From the NCBI GenBank assembly GCA_016208805.1, contig JACQXL010000073.1, forward strand, positions 1 to 32,531: DNA of 32,531 nucleotides. The letters are read 5' to 3'. The position numbers were made by a program, and so were the translations under genes. Below, one piece after another: positions 1 through 5,478 of the stretch. Origin of the DNA: Planctomycetota bacterium (GTDB taxonomy: Bacteria > Planctomycetota > MHYJ01 > JACQXL01). The notes beneath the pieces are model-generated. The model had not been told where the DNA came from. It did no database searches and saw only the letters and a list, made by a program, of their open reading frames with translations. The stretch's first letter is position 1, and each line of letters starts with the position of its first letter.

Positions 1-97
1 ATTCTGAACGGAGTCCCGCTTCAGCGGGACGAAGTGAAGAATCTCCGTTTTATGCGTATTTGGGACGAGATTCTTCGCCCTTCGGGCTCAGAATGAC
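1..97. repeat. REP-like inverted repeat at window start
   Basis: The two arms are complementary. ATTCTGA (1-7) pairs with TCAGAAT (88-94), and GAAGAATCTC (36-45) pairs with GAGATTCTTC (67-76). Each arm carries its own small hairpin: GTCCCGC/GCGGGAC at 13-19/24-30 with a TTCA loop, and GCCC-TTC-GGGC at 77-87. This is the layout of a dispersed intergenic palindromic element. It lies 3' of the regulator gene and could end its transcript. The rest, up to 175, shows no gene I would support. Confidence 0.75.
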
Positions 98-175
98 ACT
101 CTCCGGGTGGTCTTTTTCCCATTTCGCAAGAGTTCAGTAACTTGTTAATTTACAATGAGTTATATAAAGTTGCGC

Positions 176-901
176 CTAGTTCACCTTTACCCAAACGACC
201 GGCCAGGCCCAGAGGACGTCCGTTTCCCGGACCATCAGCGGCTCAAACCGGGGGTTAAAGAAGCGCAGGACTGCCATATCGCCGTCCAAACGGTTGAGTT
301 CGGCCAGATAGGTGCGAAAGTCGGACAGGGTCAGCAGGATAATATCGCCGAGGTAGGGTTGTTTCTGGGGTGAGATGACAAAGAACGCACCAGGCCGGAA
401 GGGCGGATAGAGGGCATCGTCCTGGAGCCGGATGCCAAAGGCGTCCGGGTCGGTCAGTCCAGCTACAGCAGGGTAGTTCTCAGATGCCTGGGTCTGGCGC
501 CAGCCGGGTGCGCCGAACTGGTTATTAACCGTTCCGCCGGAAGTGATGGCAAAGACCGGGATAAGGGGAGTCGGTCGGTCTCCCCCGACATAACTCGGGG
601 TCGGCTGGTCTTCCGGTCTTCCGGTCTGACCATCTGGCTGGTCCTCTCCCGCCATAAGTGGCGGGATCTCCACCGACTGATGTATCAGGTTTATCAGGTC
701 TTGAACCGGCACCTGTAAGAGTTCAGACAGTGATTTAAGTTTGTCGTTATCAATCTTGCTGGGGTAGCGGCCGTTGAGGAGGTCAACTAGGTAACTATAG
801 TTTATGGAGAGTTTCTCAGCCAGGACCTTCTTGGGGATGCCGCTCTTGATGCGGAGGTCTTCTATGATTTCCCAGGGGTATTTTGGTTTTTGCTCTTCCA
901 T
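176..901 (-). CDS. XRE-type HTH regulator with degenerate S24/LexA-like domain
   Basis: Probably a DNA-binding repressor of 241 residues. Residues 9-73 form an XRE/Cro-CI type helix-turn-helix. A Pro/Gly/Asp-rich linker follows (about 76-113), then a LexA/CI-type S24 fold (about 114-240). Active S24 proteins have a G-D-S-M-x-P motif with a catalytic Ser and a later catalytic Lys. Here the matching stretch is LQDDALYPPFRPG (159-171), with Asp-Ala instead of Ser-Met, and no Lys is seen at the usual K-R-x position (TYLAELNRLDG). Self-cleavage is therefore unlikely and the domain may serve only for dimerisation or sensing. The ATG at 901-899 is preferred to a GTG two codons upstream because that GTG lies inside a micro-repeat; no Shine-Dalgarno is visible for either. 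The linker is built from two palindromes (583-600, 648-676). The gene diverges from the secretion operon, which suggests but does not show control of it. Confidence 0.85.
   Translation of the reverse strand: MEEQKPKYPWEIIEDLRIKSGIPKKVLAEKLSINYSYLVDLLNGRYPSKIDNDKLKSLSELLQVPVQDLINLIHQSVEIPPLMAGEDQPDGQTGRPEDQPTPSYVGGDRPTPLIPVFAITSGGTVNNQFGAPGWRQTQASENYPAVAGLTDPDAFGIRLQDDALYPPFRPGAFFVISPQKQPYLGDIILLTLSDFRTYLAELNRLDGDMAVLRFFNPRFEPLMVRETDVLWAWPVVWVKVN
583..600. repeat. In-frame palindrome in regulator linker
   Basis: CCCCGA (583-588) and TCGGGG (595-600) form a 6-bp stem with a 6-nt loop. On the minus strand it encodes part of the linker stretch PSYVGGD. It is one of two palindromes within about 95 bp of this linker. 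Confidence 0.6.
648..676 (-). repeat. 29-bp palindromic repeat, regulator copy
   Basis: These 29 nt are identical, in reverse complement, to 3394-3422 in the secretin gene. The core is CCCGCCA-CTTA-TGGCGGG, a perfect 7-bp stem with a 4-nt loop. In both genes the element lies in the same orientation and frame relative to the host gene and encodes SVEIPPLMAG (regulator residues 76-85), between two domains. Confidence 0.9.
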
Positions 902-902
902 A

Positions 903-976
903 ACCACAGATGAACACAGATAAACACAGATATTTCCGGATAATTTATCAGGGTTAATCCGTGTTTATCTGTGGTT
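903..976. repeat. CACAGAT micro-repeat, inverted pair
   Basis: ACCACAGAT, AACACAGAT and AACACAGAT occur in tandem at 903-931. The complementary form AATCCGTGTTTATCTGTGG lies at 956-974, so the two halves can fold into a long stem. Related copies appear at 3207-3262, 4942-4997, 5419-5463 and 9693-9727. The first copy touches the regulator start codon and takes the place of a normal ribosome binding site. Confidence 0.8.
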
Positions 977-1073
977 TCATTAAATACGGATTTTTTCCAA
1001 ATAATATTCAAGAATTATTCGTAGATATCCGATATAATAGTAACTCGTATTCTACATTAATAGCCGTAGAGTA

Positions 1074-1091
1074 CCCCGCCATACGGCGGGG
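1074..1091. repeat. REP-like hairpin
   Basis: CCCCGCC (1074-1080) and GGCGGGG (1085-1091) form a perfect 7-bp stem with an ATAC loop, like the CCCGCC/GGCGGG cores found inside the coding regions. Confidence 0.65.
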
Positions 1092-1175
1092 CAGGCACGG
1101 ATTTATACGAACAACTTACAATGATTACGGATGAAGTCAAGAAAATATACAGAGTTTCTGAAGTTTTATGGCAAA

Positions 1176-1202
1176 TTACAGAAATAGTGATATAGTTATA
1201 AT
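1176..1202 (+). promoter_or_regulatory. Possible sigma-70-type promoter for secretion operon
   Basis: TATAAT at 1197-1202 is a perfect -10 hexamer. TTACAG at 1176-1181 is a weak -35 candidate with only 15 bp spacing. It lies about 130 bp before the ATPase start. A second TATAAT at 1033-1038 is an equal candidate. Weak evidence. Confidence 0.25.
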
Positions 1203-1261
1203 GGGGAAAAATACGGATTCCCTACGGGATTCACATAATGTTGATCCCGCAAGGGATACCG

Positions 1262-1325
1262 GATGCGCGATGCGGGATATGAGATGTGAGAACCCATATC
1301 GCACATCCCATATCTCGTATCGCAG
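1262..1325. repeat. Imperfect inverted repeat before ATPase start
   Basis: GATGCGGGATATGAGATGTG (from 1269) is partly complementary to GCACATCCCATATCTCGTATCGCA (1301-1324, split here as GCACATCCCATA and TCTCGTATCGCA). The element ends 4 nt before the ATG at 1329. No Shine-Dalgarno is visible between them. Confidence 0.55.
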
Positions 1326-1328
1326 TGT

Positions 1329-2261
1329 ATGAGTTACTTTAAGATTTTAGGATTGACGCAGGAGCCGTTTTCCACGAGTCCGGACCCGGTTTTCTTTTAC
1401 GAGGCCCGGGCGCACAAGACCGCACTGACCAACCTGATTATTGAACTGCGGCTCCGGAGGGGTTTGAACGTGATTTTAGGAGATGTCGGCACGGGCAAGA
1501 CGACCTTAAGCCGGAAACTGATTCAGGCGCTCTCGGTCCGGGAGGGATTCCTGTTCCATATCATCCTTGACCCGACCTTTGACCCAGCACCTACTTTGGC
1601 TGAAGGATCTACTTTAGCGTCTTGCCCTTATGCCAAAGTGGGTGCTGGGGAGTTTCTGTTCCTGTCATCTATGGTTCGGACATTCGGGATAGAGGTTGGG
1701 CCGAATGCCACTGTTTTAGACCTCAAGGAGGCGCTTAAGGCGTTCCTGTTTAAGACCGGCGTGGAAGAGCGCAAGACCCTGGTGTTGATTATAGATGAAG
1801 CCCAGAAATTGACCGAGCCGGCGCTGGAAGTCCTGCGCATCCTGTTGAACTATGAAACCAATGAGTACAAACTCCTGCAATTAGTGCTATTGGGGCAGTT
1901 GGAACTGTATTCCCGGATTATTACCATCCCGAACCTGACGGACCGGATAAGTTTCAAATACACCCTGAACCCGCTGGACGAGGACGAGACCCGGGAGATG
2001 ATAGATTTCCGTCTGCGCCAGGCGGGATATCAGGCCAGAAGCGGGTTGTTTACGGCCGGCGCGGTCAAGGAGATACACCATCACACCAAGGGCTATCCGC
2101 GCCAGGTGGCGCTTTTGTGCCACCAGGCGCTTAAACAGGCGATAATGAAAACCAGGTCAGTGGTAGATGACAAGATGGTCAAGGATGTTATCCATGAGGA
2201 GGTAAGAAACGGGTGGTCGGTGCAAACCCCGCCAAAGGCCGCATCGACTCAAATGAAATGA
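1329..2261 (+). CDS. ExeA/GspA-like AAA ATPase of secretin-type export system
   Basis: A 310-residue AAA+ ATPase. The opening MSYFKILGLTQEPFSTSPDP is typical of the ExeA/GspA family, which fixes the start although no Shine-Dalgarno is seen. Walker A is GDVGTGKT (51-58), Walker B is LVLIIDEAQ (151-159), a sensor-1-like LVLLGQ follows at 185-190, and R206 in DRISFKY is a plausible arginine finger. In Aeromonas, ExeA works with ExeB to place the secretin through peptidoglycan. That protein is much longer and has a membrane segment and a peptidoglycan-binding domain; this one has only the cytosolic ATPase part. Residues 87-107 (PTLAEGSTLASCPYAKVGAG region) look like a palindrome-encoded insertion between strand 2 and the next helix. 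The GspC-like and secretin genes follow, giving strong context. Confidence 0.9.
   Translation: MSYFKILGLTQEPFSTSPDPVFFYEARAHKTALTNLIIELRLRRGLNVILGDVGTGKTTLSRKLIQALSVREGFLFHIILDPTFDPAPTLAEGSTLASCPYAKVGAGEFLFLSSMVRTFGIEVGPNATVLDLKEALKAFLFKTGVEERKTLVLIIDEAQKLTEPALEVLRILLNYETNEYKLLQLVLLGQLELYSRIITIPNLTDRISFKYTLNPLDEDETREMIDFRLRQAGYQARSGLFTAGAVKEIHHHTKGYPRQVALLCHQALKQAIMKTRSVVDDKMVKDVIHEEVRNGWSVQTPPKAASTQMK
1583..1649. repeat. In-frame palindromic insertion in ATPase gene
   Basis: CCCAGCACCTACTTTGGC (1583-1600) pairs with GCCAAAGTGGGTGCTGGG (1632-1649) over 18 bp with one G-T wobble, around a 31-nt loop. The encoded segment of about 22 residues interrupts a region that in ExeA relatives runs directly from the DPxF strand to the following helix. 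The frame is kept. Confidence 0.75.
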
Positions 2262-2402
2262 CGAATGTCTAATGACGAATGACGAAATAATGACTAAATG
2301 CTCAAATGCCGAAATTTAGGCATTAGGTCATTCGGTATTCTTTCGTCATTAGGGTTTAAACATTAGTCATTGTTTCGGATTTAGATATTCGGATTTCGTA
2401 TT
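2262..2402. repeat. TGACGAATG-type micro-repeat in spacer
   Basis: The gap between the ATPase and GspC-like genes consists of short AATGACGAATG-type units and their complements; for example CTAATGACG at 2269-2277 pairs with CGTCATTAG at 2344-2352. This is a different family from the CACAGAT repeats at the other gene borders. Confidence 0.65.
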
Positions 2403-2416
2403 TAAGGAGATAGTGG

Positions 2417-3208
2417 ATGGCAGGACCTGATACCACCAAAGACGGTCTGACCCCGGAAGAGCAGTTATTACGTATCATAGAGTCAGACAGTCCCGCTAAT
2501 AAGCAGTCCCGACACGGTGGTGTCGGGACTGCGGCTCAACAAAATCCGGCGGTATCAACTGATGCCACCTTAATTGAGGGGCTTCAGATAAAGGAGTCGC
2601 CCCGAACCGGACTGGTTAAGTCGCTGGGCGCGGTGTTAGGACGGTCGTTGGCCGGCCGTTCGGCGCTTAAGGTGGTCAACCGGTTGTTGATGGTGGCGCT
2701 ATTGGGGCTGGCCGGCTATCTGGCCTGGGACGTGTCCGGAACGGGCCAGGGTAATGCCGCACAAATCCCGAATACAGGCGGCGAGATAGTTGTGCCGGAT
2801 ATCCCGGCCCAGCCGCCCATTGACGAGGTGATTAAAGAGGTGGACCGACGTAATATCTTCCGGCCGGTTGAGGTCAAGATAATTGAAACCGCTACCGGAC
2901 CGACCACGCCGACCGCCACCGCGACCGGGCCGACCGTCGTTGAGGTAAAATCACCCCTTACCGAAATCATCAAAAACTTCCGGCTGATCGGAATTATGTG
3001 GTCGGCTGAAAAGCCGGTGGCCATTATTGAGGATAAGTCCTTGAATAACCAGACCCATTGCGTGGCCAAGGACGAGGAAATCTTCTCCCGGGACCAGGCC
3101 AACGCCACCCGGGAGGTGAAGATAATTATCAAGGAAATCGCCAAAGACAAGGTGATTCTCCAGTTTGAGGACGAGGAAAAGGAATTAAGGGGGGAGACAA
3201 AATGGTAA
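2417..3208 (+). CDS. GspC/PilP-like inner-membrane secretion protein
   Basis: A 263-residue protein. The cytosolic N-terminus (1-83) is followed by one transmembrane helix (about 84-105, LLMVALLGLAGYLAW), a Pro/Thr-rich periplasmic linker (about 155-175), and a GspC homology-region-like domain (about 180-257) with the patterns FRLIGIMWSAEKPVAIIED and KVILQFEDEEKEL. In type II secretion GspC links the inner-membrane platform to the secretin; PilP does the same in type IV pili. No PDZ domain is present. Shine-Dalgarno AAGGAG at 2404-2409 is well spaced from the ATG. The gene overlaps the secretin start by 7 bp, which points to translational coupling. Residues about 29-39 are encoded by a perfect hairpin (2503-2532). 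GspC type is favoured over PilP because of the ExeA-like neighbour. Confidence 0.8.
   Translation: MAGPDTTKDGLTPEEQLLRIIESDSPANKQSRHGGVGTAAQQNPAVSTDATLIEGLQIKESPRTGLVKSLGAVLGRSLAGRSALKVVNRLLMVALLGLAGYLAWDVSGTGQGNAAQIPNTGGEIVVPDIPAQPPIDEVIKEVDRRNIFRPVEVKIIETATGPTTPTATATGPTVVEVKSPLTEIIKNFRLIGIMWSAEKPVAIIEDKSLNNQTHCVAKDEEIFSRDQANATREVKIIIKEIAKDKVILQFEDEEKELRGETKW
2503..2532. repeat. Perfect in-frame hairpin in GspC-like gene
   Basis: GCAGTCCCGACAC (2503-2515) and GTGTCGGGACTGC (2520-2532) form a perfect 13-bp stem with a GGTG loop. It encodes the QSRHGGVGTA part of the cytosolic N-terminal region, which is probably disordered and tolerant of insertion. Confidence 0.85.
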
Positions 3209-4923
3209 CCACAGATAAATCACACCATGTCGGTATGACGTGGCACAGATGGACACGGATAACACTGATATTGTTAGGGGTTCTCTGCGTGCTCGGCGTC
3301 TCTGCGGTGCGGACGGATTACCTGGCTGAAGAGAAGGTCGTGAAAGAGGCGGCGGCTCCGCCCGTAGTTAAGTTAGACCCGATTCAGGAAGGGTCGGTGG
3401 AGATCCCGCCACTTATGGCGGGGTTGAGCAAGACCTTTTCGCCCCAGGTCAAAGAGGCCAATATCCGCGATGTCCTCTGGTCGCTTAAGAAAATCGGCAA
3501 CCTTAATATCGTCACCACCAAAGAGGTGTCCGGCACGGTAACATTGTTTTTAGAGAATGTCACCATCGGCGATGCCCTGGAAATCATCCTGATTACCAAC
3601 GGTCTGGCCAGGGAAATCAAGGGCAATATCATCAATATTATGACCGAGACCCAGTACCAGGCGCTCTACGGCGACCCGTATAATAACAAACGGGTGATTC
3701 AGACCTTCAAACTCCAGTATGCCCGCCCGCGCAAGGTGTCCGCTTTCCTTGAGAAAATCAAGACCAGCGGCGGCTCTATCATTCCGGACGACGGCAGCGG
3801 CACCCTCATCGTCATAGACGTCCCGGATAAAATCAACCTCTTAGCCGAGTCCATCAAACGGCTGGATATGCCGACTGAGACCAGGACATTTGAGTTGAAA
3901 TACGCCGCGGTTGAAGATGTGGAGCCGTCCATCACCAAACTGTTGACGCCGGACTACGGCGAAATCAAGATTGATAAACGGATGAAAAAGTTGATTGTCA
4001 CGGATTCGCCCAGGAATATGGGTGTCATTGAGAATATGGTCAGGGAATTTGACTCCAAACCCAGGCAGGTGTTGATTGAGGCCAAGATGATACAGGTGAT
4101 TTTGTCCGAGGAGCATCTGATGGGCATAGACTGGCGCCAGGTATTCTCGGGGTTCTCGTCCCTGGAGAATGTCAAGTTTATGGGTTCGTTTCCGATGGGT
4201 ACCAAAGATAAGACCTGGCTGGTTCCGGATAAGATTATCAAGGGCGAGGAGACTATTGTTAAGGATGTCGTAAACCGCAACATCCTGCAGGCCCAATTCG
4301 GTACCATCGGCCAGACGCATTATCAGGCGGTTCTCCAGGCGCTCCAGGGCTACGGCACCAATAAGGTCATCTCCGCCCCGCGGCTGATTGCCTTCCAGGA
4401 AAAGGAATGTGTCTTTGAGGTAAAGACCCAGGAGGCATATACCCAGACGACCGTGACCACATCCCAGGCCACTTCCACCACATCCGAGCAGGTGATGTTC
4501 AAGGATGTGGGCGTATTCTTGAGGGTGACGCCGTCCATCAATCAGGATGGTTTTATCACAATGAAGGTGGCGCCTACGGTCAGCCAGGTGACCAAAATCT
4601 ATGAAACGCCGCAGGGCAATAAGATACCCATTGTAGAAGAGGCGACCACGACCACAACGGTCATTGTCAAAAACGGTGTCTGTATTGTCATCGGTGGGCT
4701 GATTAAAGACGACAAGTTCCAGCAAAAAATGGGCGTGCCGGTGCTTTCCAGCATCCCGCTCATCGGCGGGCTATTCGGTTCAACCCGCGATTATACCGCC
4801 AAGACCGAGACGGTGGTGTTTTTAACGCCGTCCATCGTCACCGGCGAGGCGGATTCATCAGTCATTACCAAGAAAGGCGATTTGGAAGAGAAGGAGTTGA
4901 AAGACCTGAAACCTATAAAATAA
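3202..4923 (+). CDS. gspD: Secretin of type II secretion/type IV pilus family
   Basis: A 573-residue outer-membrane secretin. A signal peptide covers about 1-36 (hydrophobic TLILLGVLCVLGVSA). An STN/N0 domain (about 76-148), two N1/N2-like modules (about 164-223 and 226-288) and the secretin core (about 289-545) follow. The core includes FKDVGVFLRVTPSI (433-446) and the family signature VPVLSSIPLIGGLFGS (512-527). Secretins form the multimeric outer-membrane gate; the ExeA- and GspC-like neighbours favour GspD over PilQ, but this is not certain. GGGGGGAG at 3189-3196 serves as ribosome binding site. Two oddities: codons 3-20 are written by a dispersed micro-repeat (3207-3262) that now supplies the positively charged start of the signal peptide, and residues 65-74 are the palindrome-encoded SVEIPPLMAG also found in the regulator. 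An in-frame ATG at 3235 is an alternative start. Confidence 0.92.
   Translation: MVTTDKSHHVGMTWHRWTRITLILLGVLCVLGVSAVRTDYLAEEKVVKEAAAPPVVKLDPIQEGSVEIPPLMAGLSKTFSPQVKEANIRDVLWSLKKIGNLNIVTTKEVSGTVTLFLENVTIGDALEIILITNGLAREIKGNIINIMTETQYQALYGDPYNNKRVIQTFKLQYARPRKVSAFLEKIKTSGGSIIPDDGSGTLIVIDVPDKINLLAESIKRLDMPTETRTFELKYAAVEDVEPSITKLLTPDYGEIKIDKRMKKLIVTDSPRNMGVIENMVREFDSKPRQVLIEAKMIQVILSEEHLMGIDWRQVFSGFSSLENVKFMGSFPMGTKDKTWLVPDKIIKGEETIVKDVVNRNILQAQFGTIGQTHYQAVLQALQGYGTNKVISAPRLIAFQEKECVFEVKTQEAYTQTTVTTSQATSTTSEQVMFKDVGVFLRVTPSINQDGFITMKVAPTVSQVTKIYETPQGNKIPIVEEATTTTTVIVKNGVCIVIGGLIKDDKFQQKMGVPVLSSIPLIGGLFGSTRDYTAKTETVVFLTPSIVTGEADSSVITKKGDLEEKELKDLKPIK
3207..3262 (+). repeat. CACAGAT micro-repeat inside secretin signal peptide region
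   Basis: These 56 nt match 4942-4997 at 53 positions. The core CCATGTC-GGTAT-GACGTGG is a hairpin with one G-T pair, flanked by CACAGAT units. Here the repeat is coding (residues about 3-20 of the secretin); the second copy lies in the spacer after the same gene. The pair therefore brackets the gene. Confidence 0.9.
3394..3422 (+). repeat. 29-bp palindromic repeat, secretin copy
   Basis: Identical to the reverse complement of 648-676. The core CCCGCCA (3405-3411), loop CTTA, TGGCGGG (3416-3422) forms a hairpin. It encodes SVEIPPLMAG in the linker between the signal peptide and the N0 domain. Confidence 0.9.
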
Positions 4924-4941
4924 CAGCGTCTAACATAATGA

Positions 4942-5018
4942 AACCACAGATACATCACACCATGTCGGTATGACGTGGCACAGATGAACACCGATAAATT
5001 ATACTGGATTATCGGTGT
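4942..5018. repeat. CACAGAT micro-repeat and hairpin after secretin
   Basis: 4942-4997 is the second copy of the 56-bp repeat. It runs into a perfect 10-bp inverted repeat, ACACCGATAA (4988-4997) and TTATCGGTGT (5009-5018), with an 11-nt loop. There is no T-run after the stem, so it is not a classical intrinsic terminator. Confidence 0.8.
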
Positions 5019-5045
5019 GCATCATAAGACAGTGGAAAACAGGAT

Positions 5046-5414
5046 ATGGCCTTTGAACACAAAGAAATAATCCACGAAATACTCAATGCGTCGTTTGAGG
5101 TTCATAATACTTTAGGATGCGGATTTTTAGAAAAGGTTTACGGAAAAGCCCTCTTATATGAACTGAGGCGAAGAGGGTTAAAAGTAGAAGCACAAAAGGA
5201 GATAAAGGTTTATTACAAGAAAGTTGAGGTGGGTAATTATATCGCAGATATGATCGTTGATGGGAAGGTAATAATAGAATTGAAAACTGTTGAAGAAGTG
5301 GTTAAAATCCACGAAGCCCAATTATTAAACTACTTGAAGGCAAGCGGCTATAAAGTAGGACTTATTTTAAACTTCGCTAAGACGAAATTAGAATACAAAA
5401 GATTAGTGATGTAA
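5046..5414 (+). CDS. GxxExxY protein, PD-(D/E)XK nuclease-like fold
   Basis: A complete 122-residue protein. The family motif G-x-x-E-x-x-Y appears as GFLEKVY (about residues 26-32). The later ADMIVDGKVIIELKTV stretch supplies the D...E-x-K pattern of the PD-(D/E)XK fold. A conserved HEAQLLNYL and KVGLILNF tail complete the match. No function is firmly established for the family; nuclease activity is inferred from the fold. The gene is visibly richer in A and T than the secretion genes and is bounded on both sides by micro-repeats, which suggests later arrival. The start is set by a stop codon 7 codons upstream and the family N-terminus; the ribosome binding site is weak (GTGGA at about 5032-5036). 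Confidence 0.9.
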   Translation: MAFEHKEIIHEILNASFEVHNTLGCGFLEKVYGKALLYELRRRGLKVEAQKEIKVYYKKVEVGNYIADMIVDGKVIIELKTVEEVVKIHEAQLLNYLKASGYKVGLILNFAKTKLEYKRLVM

Positions 5415-5418
5415 AAGA

Positions 5419-5463
5419 TGAACGCAGATAAAAATCCGTGTTTATCTGTGTGTATCTGTGGTT
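5419..5463. repeat. CACAGAT/ATCTGTG micro-repeat before coiled-coil gene
   Basis: GATGAACGCAGATAAA is followed by AATCCGTGTTTATCTGTG and TGTATCTGTGG, the complementary form of the family. It ends 2 nt before the Shine-Dalgarno of the next gene. A GTG within it (5458) gives a seven-codon in-frame extension that I reject. Confidence 0.75.
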
Positions 5464-5465
5464 AC

Positions 5466-5472
5466 AAGGAGG
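5466..5472 (+). promoter_or_regulatory. Strong Shine-Dalgarno deciding the coiled-coil start
   Basis: AAGGAGG at 5466-5472 stands 6 nt before the ATG at 5479. It selects this ATG over the GTG at 5458. It is the best ribosome binding site in the window. Confidence 0.85.
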
Positions 5473-5478
5473 TTAGTT

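Larger units (their letters stand above)
902..1328. other. Divergent spacer made largely of micro-repeats
   Basis: This 427-bp gap between the regulator and the ATPase gene holds no convincing gene. It starts with CACAGAT-type repeats (903-976), has a CCCCGCC-ATAC-GGCGGGG hairpin (1074-1091), two short CCC/GGG palindromes around 1218-1257, and an imperfect inverted repeat at 1262-1325 just before the ATPase start. AT-rich stretches with TATAAT at 1033-1038 and 1197-1202 are the only promoter-like sequences. Confidence 0.7.

Noticed and set aside
1121..1195. Short open frames (18 and 24 codons) in the divergent spacer
   Set aside because: Too short, no ribosome binding site, no similarity recognised.
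3841..4725. 294-codon open frame on the minus strand
   Set aside because: Lies wholly within the well-supported secretin gene and has no recognisable domain or ribosome binding site.
4988..5018. Intrinsic terminator after the secretin gene
   Set aside because: A perfect 10-bp stem exists, but it is AT-rich, has no T-run after it and belongs to a repeat family.
5458..5478. GTG start seven codons upstream for the coiled-coil gene
   Set aside because: It lies in a micro-repeat, and the extension would translate the Shine-Dalgarno that serves the ATG at 5479.
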